Below the pieces are notes generated by a model. It had not been told where the DNA came from and searched no databases. It saw only the letters and a program-made list of their open reading frames with translations. Both the position numbers and the translations under genes were made by a program. Below are positions 45,201 to 52,371 of a DNA stretch of 64,000 bases, in pieces. The stretch is from Antedon bifida. Taxonomy: Eukaryota > Echinodermata > Crinoidea > Comatulida > Antedonidae. The stretch is taken from assembly GCA_963402885.1 (NCBI GenBank), contig OY727099.1, positions 11,892,001 through 11,956,000 of the forward strand, read 5' to 3'. Position 1 is the stretch's first letter, and every line of letters begins with the position of its first letter.

Positions 45201-48200
45201 TGAACTTAAACTACATTCATCATAAAATGTCTTTATTTGTAGACGGGGATAGTTAAACTCTTGATGAATGTTTATGTATCTCCAAAAATGAGTGGCTATG
45301 TTCCAGGGTATGTTGTTTTACATTATTAATACAAACATTTTAATGTGTTCTGCCTTTAATATAAGAGGTATGATACAACATTAAAAAACACTTCTATTGT
45401 AAAGTACAATTCATTTTATACAGCATAAGAAATTCAATTTGTTTTCATTTTGAGACAAGTTTTTTACTTCTAATCATGACCCCAATGATGGCATTCCTTT
45501 CTCTTATTTACCTTCTCTTGTTTTTGTATTGTGTTACTGTTTCTTATTGTTTATCATTCTTGTAATAATTTGTCTTAGCATTATTGAATAATTATAATAT
45601 TATATATAATATAGTTCAAAGTTTCAACAAATAATATATTTTATATTTTTTAGGGATTATTTAGAATATTTTACAGAGGTCCGTCATGCTGCTCATTCAA
45701 CTGTGACTGCGAGGGATGTTTACATTTTATGGATGTTGCCTAGTTACATAGAGTATGTAAATGTAACGAATCACCCATCACTACCATTTAAATATAGACA
45801 CATTGAAGCGGTAGAGAATGTTGAAACTGACCCTAGAGTTGGAATCAAGTTTTATGTAAGTGTAATTAAATTGAAAATAGAGCATGAATACACCAAGTGT
45901 AAAAAGAATGCATTGTGTACTGTATATATTTTTACTGTATTTCTTCTTCTTTCTATGGACAAATTTGTTCTCAGTATTATTTTGCTAATCTACTTAGTTA
46001 TATGTGAGTACCTTACAATCAAAGTAATTCCTTACTTAATTACTGTACAATTTTTCAATTAACAGTACAATTTTTTAATTGACTCTACAATTGTTCAATT
46101 AACTGTACAGTTTTTCAATAAAATGTACATTTTTTCAATTAACTGTACTATTTTTCAGTTAACTGTACAATTTTTCAATTTTGTTTTATATTACTCTTCA
46201 GTTAAAATGAATCTAATTTGTTTTTTGAACAGGTGAAAACCTTATTCCATGATGACGTGATAGGCTTCCACTTTATGGTGAGACTGGACCCACTTCACAC
46301 CCTTCCACAGGGAGAGTACCACTTAATGTCAATGACACAGGTGTATTATGACTCTTGGGGGATACACAACCATTTTGAGGAAGACTACACATTTGATGTT
46401 GTACCCCATGCTCATCCTGTTGTACCTATTAAAATTACATTTGAAGGTAGGTTCATTCCATGTTTTTAATGTTGAAAGGAAACTTGTTTAGATAAGTTAA
46501 CATTGATTTTGTTGTTGGAGCAATCAACTATTGTGTTATTTTGTTTGTATTATTATAGTTCCGTCAAAGTATACAGGACGTGAGCAATTGGATGGTGAGA
46601 ACATTTTTTTTTATAAATTTTATTCAAAAATTGTAATGAATGAATCTTGTTGTACAGTTTGTTACAGAATTTTGTTTTTTTACAGATATTAAATTGTCAA
46701 CCTATAATGTTCTATATGATGAGATTAACAACATTGTGTATGCTTGTTTCTTTAACAATACAATTAATGTGTGAGTTGATCTATATTAATTGAAATGTAA
46801 TCTAGTTTCGAAATTGAATGTGCTATACTACTACAGCCATTGTATAATACAATAATACCGTTATGCTATAATATTGCTAAAGCTATGCTAAAAAACTTAT
46901 ATTTTGGGGTTTTTTTTCAGTTACAAGGGTGGTTGTTTCATGACTGGAGATCTTCCATCCTATCTCACAGAAACACCTCACACATGTGAAGATTACTGTA
47001 ACTGCACTTACTTAGACAATCATCTGACTTTTGATAACTGTTCTAATTATGAACCACGACCCTCTAACTGCACATGTGGTTGTGTACCAGATTGTATTGA
47101 AGATATGATGTCTTGTGAAATTGACTGCTTAAATAATACATTCAGTAACACTGAGTTAAGCTCATGCTTAGCTGGTTGTAAGCGTTTTCAGGTGAACTGT
47201 ACACAGGAATGCTGCCAAGACACATGTGACAAAGATTTAGACTTGTGTCTGCTGAATAACTGTGTTGAGTGCCATTATTTTGGAAACTGTTCTGTTGAGT
47301 TGAAATGTGCGGAACAATGTATTTCAAAGAATGATGGCTGCCGTCAGACCTGTATTAGATCACCAGTAACATGCCACGAGAACTGTTCAACTGTATCATG
47401 GGAATGTTTATTAAATTGTGACCAACTTTGTGGAGAATCTACAAACACCGACTGCAAGGAGTATTGCTACTCAGAATGCCTAGCTGATGAGAACCGTTGT
47501 CTCAGCGATTGTTGTTACACAGATTGCAATGTGAATGCAACCCTTTGTACCCAGCAGTGTTCCACTGATTGTGGGAATGATGGTAACTGCATTACATCAT
47601 GTTTATTTAACTGTAATTCAACTGGATTTAACTGCAATGAAACATGTGCTGCTCAAGTTTATGATTGCCAAGATAACTGCAACCAGAATTGTTCAGTGAC
47701 TAGTTGTACAGTTATTGTAGAAACGGACTGTGCTGAGGAAGAGGTCAATGACCTCGTGGCGAACATCTTAACAAACTATAGTTTAACAAATCTACAGAAT
47801 TATGGAATTATTGGTCTTAAAAAAGCTTCTTTGATGTTGACGTCTGTAAATTGTTCCGGAAACTCTTGCACAACAGAGTTCCAGGTGACAAATACAAGCA
47901 GTAATTGTTCTGCCACAGCTACAGAATACTGCCACACAGATCTAGATTCCACTTGTGTTATCAACTGCGTTGGTCTTTGTGAAGCAACGTCATCATGTAT
48001 TGGTCAATATCTAAATTGTTTGGACACATGTGGCAGTGACTCCACTGGGACTTGTGATGTTGTCTTGTTAAGAAATGTTTCGATCGATTTCTGTTTAATT
48101 GATGCATTGAATTGTGTTCTTATTATGAGTAACTGTTATTTAAGTTGTAATTCATCAGAATCGTGTTTGAATTGTGATGACGTGTACTGTGCCAGTAATT

Positions 48201-50599
48201 ACACCCAGTGCGTTGAAATGGTTACCATGGACAACAGAACATATTCAGCAGACAATGTCTCACATCAGACTTTGAATTTAACTGATGGTAACCCATGCCT
48301 GTCTGAATGTAATCGCAACTTAACCACGTGCCAGCAAGTTTGCAGACAACGTAGTAACGTGTCATATATCTGCCATTCAACATGTTTAAGAGGCCATTAT
48401 GTCTGTGCGTCGCAATGCTTGACGTACATCAACGAACACTCTCTCTGTGGTATTGCTCCTATTACTACAAATACGAACGAAACAAACTTAGTACATAACA
48501 GTGAATGCCAAAGACAATGTGAAGATGACTTGGTTATCTGTAAACAGTTATTCTCGCACATAATGAACAGAACAGTTAATAATATTACAACTGAAAACTA
48601 TTCTCTTGCTGTTAACTGCTCGAGTTATATAGAATGTGTGGACATCTGTAACAACCTCTGCGCCAACACGCCCAGCTGCAGTATGTCTTCATGCCAAGCA
48701 CAGTGTGTTCAGGATGCAACACAAGGCGTATGTCACTCTGAAGTGAATTGTACCATTTTGAAGGTGTGCGTGGAACATACCCGGCGTCGGCGCAGAGATG
48801 CTGATTTCTTCCCGGCAGATGTAACGTTTGGTATCTCATATACGACATTTAGAAGATTAAACAAAGAACCACTTAACCATACCTTGTTGGATGAAAGTCG
48901 AAAAAGAAGAGAAGCATTTATTACTAAACAAAACTCATTTACAAGTGTTACAAGTGAATCCGATCATGGTAATGTATGGAGTAATACTTTTGATATCAGG
49001 CACAACATTCACCGGATCCGAAGGAGTTTACACGATATGAATAATACATATTTGAACATTAGTATTCAAGATGGCGGTGGGTATGTAGATTCACAATGCA
49101 CCACTAGGAATCAGCACTTAGAGTATTTAAAATGCATTGACACTTGTCTCATTTATTCTAATGTATCAAAAAATAATGTTACCGGGGTTGATGTTATGAA
49201 TAATGCCTCGCTCCAGAACACCTCTTCAAGTGTTGCATGTGATAACTGCCAGAACATACAGCCGTCGTCACATGCAAGATGTTACACATTTTGCTACCAA
49301 ACGGATTCATTTTGTTCCACTAACTGCAGCAGTAACTGTACTACGTCTAATAACTGTAGTTGCAGTGAGTTCTGTAACAGACCTCTTTCAGAATGCTTAG
49401 CAATTTGCGATAAGACTTCTCTTAACAGTTGTAATTGGTGTCGGCCACTCTCTTGTCAAGAAGACTCGTTCTGCTTGTGTGACAGAGTTTGTGTAAACAT
49501 GACATTTATCGAGGTAAATAACAGGAAATGTGTTAGCGAATCTAAGTGTACTAATTCGCAAGAAATGTGCTTCTACGACTGTGAATGCAAATTGCCGCAG
49601 TATGTATTCCGACATTGGAGAGGTAAGTGTCTTTACTTTTTATTTAATTTTGTAAGAAGTAAGCATAGTTTATTCACACTTTGGCTAATGGAAATATGTA
49701 TCAAAATTTACCATTTAAATTATCTTTTACAGGAAAATATTGATTGACTGTATGATTAGTGGCAACATTAAAATTAGAAAATTGCCTTGCTAAATGAATC
49801 CAATACTTAGTATTTAAGAACAATGTATCCGTAAATGTGAATACGGCCACTGTTAGTACATTTGGGTCGTTGGTAGCGTCCCTACCGCACAATAATACAC
49901 TGTACATGTTTATTGATAAATAATTATATTGAAATATCGCATGTGGAAGTAAAATAAGTGACGCATAGAAGGTTAACACAGCATTCTATATTTAGGTCAT
50001 TTTTTCTAAATTGTTTAATAGGATTGGATTCTAACGTTGGTAACCTCCTTGGTTTACTACCAGAGCCATACACTCTGTACGGCCTCGCACACGATGGACG
50101 CGCAATCATGCAAAGCTTTGATTTTGGTGCCACGTGGGCGGCAATATTGAAAAGTGTATGGCTGGAAGCTAAAGAAAAAGAACAATATATCGAAGCTACT
50201 AACTTTGAAGAGATTTTGAATTTAGAGCCAAATCTTGTGTTTCAATCGGAATTTCAAAATGACACTTTTGGTGGTAAGTTTTTATTGTAATGTCGAGTCA
50301 TTCTGCGCACGCTCAAATGATTAGAATGACTTTTAGATTCAAAAGCTGCGTTGCGCGTGCTTCATGAAAACGAGAGAACTCTTTATTGCAAACTAAAACG
50401 TCAAGTGACATAACGGAGAAAGATCAAGCTTATCGTGACTTTGGCTTAAATCTGATTTATAGCCGTTCATTATAACACAATTTGAAATAAAGGGTCATGT
50501 TTTTTTAATTTTTGTTTTACAGTGTCTGGTGTTGGAATCCATTTCTTAAAGACTGTCTACGAATGGAAAGTAGAGGGAACTTGGCACTGTTGTAAATGA
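24224..50599 (+). CDS. Giant secreted cysteine-rich modular protein (about 4,070 aa, about 34 coding exons)
   Basis: Not identified as a known gene. Exons: 24224-24311, 24440-24534 (or from 24377), 24934-25059, 25718-25894, 26348-26465, 27194-27517, 27942-28205, 28496-28600, 28743-30031, 30361-30484, 31329-31415, 31572-31769, 32999-33274, 33681-34586, 35196-35549, 36873-39071, 39413-39636, 39891-40042, 40293-40411, 40488-40718, 41555-41864, 41994-42166, about 42526-42749, 43234-43391, 43945-44057, 44417-44560, 45243-45307, 45654-45855, 46233-46446, 46559-46594, 46686-46770, 46921-49622, 50022-50273, 50523-50599. Phases agree throughout except near 40670 and 42515. The N-terminal hydrophobic stretch (residues 3-20) is a signal peptide; no later membrane segment or GPI signal is evident. 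Order: beta-sandwich repeats, CXC array (about 1510-2240), EGF-like (about 2330-2400), WSC (about 2680-2810), CX3C array (about 3060-3960), Asp-box tail. N-glycosylation sequons are abundant. Secreted matrix or surface-coat role is inference. Confidence 0.8.
24377..24534 (+). CDS. Exon 2 of the giant gene with two in-frame acceptors
   Basis: Both TTTATTTCAG (ends 24376) and TGTCTTTTCAG (ends 24439) are good acceptors, exactly 63 nt apart. Both keep the frame from exon 1 (phase 1) and contain no stop. The longer form would insert 21 residues just after the signal peptide. Confidence 0.6.
25320..25395 (+). repeat. tRNA-like SINE fragment in intron 3
   Basis: GGTGGTTGGCAATGCTTTCC followed by CCAGGGTTCGAATCCTGACC is a tRNA-like A/B-box arrangement. 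A minus-strand relative is at 27735-27822. Acceptor stem pairing is poor, so it is not a functional tRNA. Confidence 0.5.
26925..27008 (-). repeat. tRNA-like SINE fragment in intron 5
   Basis: The reverse strand reads GTGGCACTGTGATGGTTGAC ... GAGTCATTGGTTCAAATCC, a degenerate tRNA-like head. Non-functional. Confidence 0.4.
27735..27822 (-). repeat. tRNA-derived SINE fragment in intron 6
   Basis: The reverse strand reads GGAGCTGTAGCTTGGTGGTT, then GCTTGCCTTCCAATCCCAAG and GGAGTTCAATCCTGACC, a tRNA-like head related to the 25320 copy. Confidence 0.55.
28743..30031 (+). CDS. Exon 9 of the giant gene: DUF11-like beta-sandwich region
   Basis: 430 codons, low in cysteine and rich in hydrophobic/polar alternation. 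The frame opens at the acceptor (28743), well upstream of any Met. It contains two acidic runs (EEEEE at about 29814-29830 and 29909-29923) around a 'TTVSLGNATAEM' linker. Near the end, 'VGSNATFIINITVPEITTE' opens a cassette that continues through exons 10-13: '...LPE/MP..', 'GGNIINLD', 'DNIVLEFNVVLLDE', 'VIYTNGK', 'LEPDIQVFLRVANEST' and 'GEIFQYYIKVNHSS'. This order resembles bacterial DUF11/CARDB-type repeats. The comparison is by pattern only. Confidence 0.8.
30057..30207. mobile_element. Family A MITE in intron 9
   Basis: Ends AAGCTCTGTCTACACTATC / ...TTTGATAGACAGAGCTT. It begins 25 bp after the exon 9 donor. Confidence 0.85.
30570..31260 (+). repeat. LINE remnants in intron 10
   Basis: At 30577-30645 the frame reads 'KKATRIILRIYTRKINYS', a typical end of a non-LTR reverse transcriptase. 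From about 31075 to 31212 a CT-rich stretch, then GAGGGCCTCATGCATGTCAG, CCCCAGCTGTTTTGAGTCAC and an (A/TAAA)n tail to about 31260, matches the usual LINE 3' UTR layout. Confidence 0.5.
32067..32885 (+). repeat. tRNA-derived SINE with 387-bp tandem duplication (intron 12)
   Basis: A SINE with tRNA head (GAGTCGTGGCCGAGCGGTTA) at 32067. The piece from GTAGCCATAACATCGGC through ATGTTGAAATTT is present twice in tandem (32112-32498 and 32499-32885) with hardly any mismatch. The spurious 63-codon frames in each copy differ at only one or two positions. Confidence 0.9.
33340..33560. repeat. LINE/SINE 3' end and tRNA-like fragment (intron 13)
   Basis: AAGTGCTTAGAACATTGTATTAGGTGCTATATAAG at about 33358-33393 is the common CR1/L2-like 3' end. 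At 33478-33560 the minus strand has AGCTCAGTGATCTAGAAA ... GGGTTCAAGTCCCACCCGG, a degenerate tRNA-like unit. Confidence 0.45.
33681..34586 (+). CDS. Exon 14 of the giant gene
   Basis: 302 codons. It begins with 'GICLQAEVEYEM' and a beta-strand-rich cassette ('TVSENVINIRNATLSFI', 'VAIHEQVTYKLIIPLPPISS', 'LTMEIFLP'). A cysteine-containing half follows ('VMKPCFCYGAG', 'KFSCELKTDQMC', 'NWSCACLKE') with a dense cluster of N-glycosylation sequons at about 34290-34400. The donor is GATGATG|GTAATC at 34586/34587. An open frame continuing to 34699 is only read-through into a MITE. Confidence 0.8.
34590..34742. mobile_element. Family A MITE abutting the exon 14 splice donor
   Basis: The left terminus (normally AAGCTCTGTCTACACTATC) is eroded to CTTATCAAACTTTATGTGAC, starting within 3-5 bp of the GT donor at 34587. 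The right end TTTGATAGTGTAGACATAGCTT is intact. Confidence 0.82.
34743..34872. mobile_element. Family A MITE, second adjacent copy
   Basis: Starts AAGCTCTTTCTACACTATC right after the previous copy and ends GATAGTGTAGATAGACCTT, so two elements lie head to tail in intron 14. Confidence 0.82.
35196..35549 (+). CDS. Exon 15 of the giant gene
   Basis: 118 codons in phase 1-1: 'DIQDIEDPLEGLNLTAILEG', then 'YQVCSSLFANKS' and 'PDFCFEETIVELGMAQVVHT'. Its last 74 bp and donor are duplicated in the following intron. Confidence 0.78.
35476..35788 (+). repeat. 156-bp tandem duplication of exon 15 end plus donor
   Basis: The block from CTTCAATTAAAACTACAAG to TAATCAACAAACACT occurs twice with no visible difference (35476-35631, 35632-35788). 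The second copy contains a usable acceptor (TTTTGCAG, ends 35675) and the donor, bounding a 30-nt in-frame mini-exon at 35676-35705 that would add ten residues (GGNNHNPYQP-type). Confidence 0.85.
35962..36295. mobile_element. Family C inverted-repeat element, copy 2
   Basis: AAAGATGTATTGTCCCTTTG at left, CAAGGGACAATACATCTTTAA at right, with an AT-rich interior. Confidence 0.85.
36308..36838. mobile_element. Family C inverted-repeat element, copy 3 (with insert)
   Basis: Same ends as copy 2, which it follows immediately. A central segment of about 200 bp (36480-36690) is absent from copy 2, so it is an insertion here or a deletion there. Confidence 0.8.
36873..39071 (+). CDS. Exon 16 of the giant gene: CXC array plus beta-sandwich
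   Basis: 733 codons in phase 1-1. The first two-thirds carry about twelve CXC pairs (CTC, CSC, CNC, CNC, CDC, CRC, CSC, CDC, CHC, CTC, CNC, CEC), regularly spaced with aromatic and acidic residues and many N-glycosylation sites. The last third is cysteine-poor and beta-strand-like ('LEISFVRIEPNPVDIVDSLD', 'GYKIQHTDSSNSPAYNLTLF', 'YDGIPNTFSIGDYVDIRAHL'). The latter phrases again follow the DUF11-like pattern. No family name recognised. Confidence 0.85.
39105..39160. mobile_element. Truncated family A MITE (left end only)
   Basis: AAGCTCTGACCACACTATC then GTGTGATGTGCCCAAATAT, breaking off at about 39160. It lies in intron 16. Confidence 0.7.
39891..40411 (+). CDS. Exons 18-19 of the giant gene: EGF-like cysteine module
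   Basis: Exon 18 (39891-40042) and exon 19 (40293-40411), joined in phase 2, encode 'CVENTCCEDGEPCDTGRVCV', then 'NCDTHRCLCYSGFALNAEST' and C. The CLCYSGFAL ending is EGF/EB-like. It separates two beta-sandwich regions. Confidence 0.75.
40085..40215. mobile_element. Family A MITE in intron 18
   Basis: CTCTCTCTGCACTATCAAAC at left and AGTTTGATAGTATACACAGAG at right, with a shortened interior. Confidence 0.75.
40488..40718 (+). CDS. Exon 20 of the giant gene with apparent +1 frameshift
   Basis: From the acceptor the frame reads 'GNAFDLYITLHSDLKSD' and continues, but meets TGA at 40715-40717 just before the donor. It would leave phase 1, whereas exon 21 needs phase 0. Reading the last part one base later gives 'ANVLQCKAGQTWQAE', which joins exon 21 ('ATMNYRSSKPYDTPF') in the correct phase. 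A single extra base at about 40665-40680 therefore explains everything: sequencing/assembly error, allelic lesion or real mutation. Confidence 0.65.
40915..41238. mobile_element. CAAAGAAC-ended DNA transposon, 7-bp TSD, copy 2
   Basis: 324 bp, same termini as 7930-8338, flanked by a perfect 7-bp repeat GTAGTTC (40908-40914, 41239-41245). It lacks the internal 85-bp duplication. Located in intron 20. Confidence 0.9.
41282..41475 (+). mobile_element. LINE 3' end (CR1/L2-like)
   Basis: 41282-41380 reads 'LWNSLPISIRQCTTLNSFKT' and ends at TAA, the classic C-terminus of a non-LTR reverse transcriptase. It is followed by CAGCGCATTGAGAACTTGC, a GCGCTATATAAGAATGAACT motif and a (TTA)n tail. A 5'-truncated insertion. 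Confidence 0.85.
41555..42166 (+). CDS. Exons 21-22 of the giant gene: DUF11-like repeat
   Basis: Exon 21 (41555-41864) and exon 22 (41994-42166). 'VREEDKIVFQAEVVIPKIKC' and 'SMTFKLNLPE' followed by 'GSGITLENVTMVSMGTGIDF' repeat the cassette seen in exons 9-11 (D-x-I-x-F ... LPE ... G-I). Exon 22 ends in phase 0 at CCACGG|GTATGT. A partial copy of this exon end recurs in the intron at about 42309-42380. Confidence 0.75.
42526..44057 (+). CDS. Exons 23-25 of the giant gene: WSC domain
   Basis: Exons about 42526-42749, 43234-43391 and 43945-44057. Together: 'ILLGCYHNKMSYFGGF', 'VMTRQLCLDHC', 'RRYDYAGLLKGAICLCGTEE', 'DHCSTLCTGENASCGS' and 'ALLYGP'. The spacing GCY - C..HC - YAGL..G..C.CG - C...C..CGG-like fits a WSC carbohydrate-binding domain. 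The obvious acceptor (TCTTTAG, 42514) would give a stop in phase, so I start the exon at one of two AG sites ten or so bases downstream (42525 or 42528). Confidence 0.72.
42865..43088 (-). repeat. tRNA-derived SINE, minus-strand copy (intron 23)
   Basis: The reverse strand carries GTGAGTGGCCTGGCCGAGCG and GTTAAGAAAG, then the family tail (GGTTCTGGTGGTAGTCTTCT, ATGTGCAAAGAACCTAGTAC). Confidence 0.8.
43399..43600. mobile_element. Rearranged family A MITE (intron 24)
   Basis: Contains internal duplication: GTTTGATAGTGTAGACAGA occurs twice in tandem and the right end is repeated. It starts AAGCTCTGTC and ends GAGACAGAGCTT. Confidence 0.75.
44085..44228. mobile_element. Family A MITE (intron 25)
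   Basis: Complete copy: CTAAAGCTCTGTCTACACT ... GTGTAGACAGAGCTTTAG, with symmetrical TA at both ends. Confidence 0.88.
44417..46446 (+). CDS. Exons 26-29 of the giant gene
   Basis: Exons 44417-44560, 45243-45307, 45654-45855 and 46233-46446, with phases 0, 2, 0 and 1. 'DVFVVEFSLSIHSLATKGIE', 'EYLHLQVTYDHGE', 'KLLMNVYVSPKMSGYVPG', 'DVYILWMLPSYIEYVNVTNH' and 'VKTLFHDDVIGFHFMVRLDP' again suggest beta-sandwich strands without cysteines. Confidence 0.75.
44518..44735 (+). repeat. Tandem duplication of exon 26 end plus donor (period about 83 bp)
   Basis: ACAAAACAAGTACACTTCTA, then CCGTTAGCACCCTATAAAATAGAG and GTATG recur about 2.5 times, each with the donor site. Only the first belongs to the exon. 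Confidence 0.85.
44778..45240 (+). repeat. Diverged duplication inside intron 26
   Basis: Two blocks share CAACAGTTCTTTTCAGAACTG, CATCACATTTATA, CTGTCTTTGATATTGAAATG and TTGATCGATCTGATTATT in the same order (44778-45030 and 45078-45240). Confidence 0.75.
46033..46182. repeat. Minisatellite, unit about 23 bp (intron 28)
   Basis: About six copies of TTCAATTAACTGTACAATTTT with variants, ending 50 bp before exon 29. Confidence 0.85.
46921..49622 (+). CDS. Exon 32 of the giant gene: CX3C cysteine array with convertase-like sites
   Basis: A single 2.7 kb exon of about 901 codons. It holds more than thirty CX3C motifs (CEIDC, CLAGC, CTQEC, CQDTC, CRQTC, CLLNC, CKEYC, CLSDC, CNETC and so on) spaced mostly 5-15 residues apart, with very many N-glycosylation sites. 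No single known family fits; the spacing suggests disulfide-stapled helical hairpins. Between the two cysteine-rich parts is a Cys-free segment with three basic sites: 'HTRRRRRDAD' (about 48779-48799), 'SRKRREAF' (about 48899) and 'RIRRSLHD' (about 49013). The exon enters in phase 2 and ends phase 1 at AGAG|GTAAGT. Extension of the open frame to 49747 is intron. Confidence 0.88.
50022..50599 (+). CDS. Exons 33-34 of the giant gene: C-terminal domain with Asp-box
   Basis: Exon 33 (50022-50273) and exon 34 (50523-50599, stop TGA 50597-50599). 'YTLYGLAHDGRAIMQSFDFG' followed by ATWAAI contains S-x-D-x-G-x-T-W, the Asp-box (BNR) signature of beta-propellers and related folds. The protein ends '..YEWKVEGTWHCCK'. 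No transmembrane segment is seen. Confidence 0.78.
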
Positions 50600-52313
50600 A
50601 CCCAGAGATAAAGCTGAATGAGAGGTCTATATTGAATGTTGTATATAAATTGAATGTATATAGAATTATGAATGAAAATTTTGTTCTTTCAGGAATAACA
50701 TGTTTTGTAATTCAATACCAGTGTCTTTATAACGCATTACCATGATTAAATTGTTTGTACATCGTGGAGTAGAATCTTGTAAATTTGTATTTTAAATCGA
50801 TTTTATTATTAAATTTAACGTTTTTGTTTCATTTTAAGTGTTTGTGATCCCTTGAGTAATGTGTCTAAAAACGACGTAATAGAACAACGTAAATAGAATT
50901 TGACGCAAAACATTAGGAATATTATTATTGGCAAACGGTACAAGTGTGGTATGAGAATTCTCATTTACGACGTGGCGTTTACCGCAACTGAAGGCGTGGA
51001 CATAATATGATCGATTGGAGGTACAAAAAACATCATATCTGAAATCAAATTACAACTGTATATACAGTACAGTAATATCACATTTTTTATTATTTTAAAC
51101 ATTGTTAATTTACGTTAAACTGCAGTGCATTAACAAAGATTTCTTGTTTTTATATATATTTAGACCAATAAAGATGAATTGAATTGAAATTGAAAATTTG
51201 AACTAGAAAATAGCATTGCTAGTGACAGACGGCCGCGATTGCGATTTGAAAATCGTCTTCAAAATCTATAGGCTATAACTCCCTATGGTCAGGTGGTGCT
51301 TTATTTGTTTATTTGTATCATCAGTCGGAGATGTAGCTTCTCTATCCGTGGACCGTATAGCCTACTAAAACCTTCTTACTTTCAAAAGATCTAGTTCATC
51401 ACATGATAAATAATTGGACATAAACGATGATATAAAACTTTTATCTCAAAACAAAAGCAGAGAAATTTCAGGGGACGTTTAATATGTAATTTGAGAGGCT
51501 GTTTGATATCTGTTTGTAATTACTGATATTAATAATTGGAAATAAAGAACATACTGCTTCAAAAGATGATGATGATGTTTTGTGTTTTGAAGTAAGCCAA
51601 ACTATTATTAGAGAAATTCATTAGTTTATAATCAATGCTCATTTATTGTATATAATATATGCACTTTGTACCTTTATTTATAAAAAATGACTTTAATTTG
51701 GCGTTTAGTTAAGCTCTATCTACGCTATCAAACTAGTTTGACACAAAAAGTGTGAGTGCCCAAATATGGTAGTGGTATACCCAAATATGGTAGTGATATG
51801 ACATCATCATTTTTTTGTCACATAAAGTTTGATAATGTAGTAATGTAATGTTGAAAACGTGACAAAACATCCCCATAGTAACAATAATACAATTAATGTG
51901 TAATGTAATGATGTAGTGATTAATGTACTTACATTTTTCTTATATTTCGTATGTGATATTACACTTTTCGTACCAAAATTATCTGAAATTTACAAAACAG
52001 TATAAACCATTTTATATAAGGGGCTTTCATACAGGTAATAGAGTCAATCAGTGTCGGTTTTCAGATCACGAAGAAGCGTGTATTGTCGAATGAGATTTGT
52101 TGTATCTTGTAAACGAACTAAACAAAGGTAGCGGCATAAGTATTGTCAGACAGTTAAATATTCGTTATATTGGAATCGATTGAATTGAAAGTAATTATTG
52201 CCACACACACACAGAGTTAAATGTTATTTAAGTTCGTCAGTGTTGAATAGCCTCATTATAGAATGTATATGTTCTCTAGATGACAGATATATTGTTACTG
52301 CTGTAAGACGAGG
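50600..52313. other. Intergenic region giant gene / lectin gene
   Basis: Mostly AT-rich. It contains a family A MITE lacking its right end (51711-51840) and, just before the next start codon, a GC-richer stretch (52030-52090) where the promoter could lie. No open frame supported. Confidence 0.45.
51711..51840. mobile_element. Family A MITE (right end truncated)
   Basis: AAGCTCTATCTACGCTATC at left; the right side stops at AAGTTTGATAATGTAG. Confidence 0.75.
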
Positions 52314-52371
52314 ATGTTGTTATTTATGAAGTTGATGTGTTGTTTTTATTTTTTCGAACAAAGTACAACAG
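52314..52371 (+). CDS. Signal-peptide exon of the lectin gene
   Basis: ATG at 52314 opens a short hydrophobic leader (MLLFMKLMCCFYFF...) ending in phase 1 at ACAACAG|GTAAGA. No earlier in-frame ATG with a better leader is apparent. A downstream Met (MKLM) is an alternative start. Confidence 0.7.

Noticed and set aside
49623-49747. Extension of exon 32 to a stop at 49747
   Set aside because: A consensus donor (AGAG|GTAAGT) precedes it and exon 33 joins in phase; the extension has no cysteine pattern.
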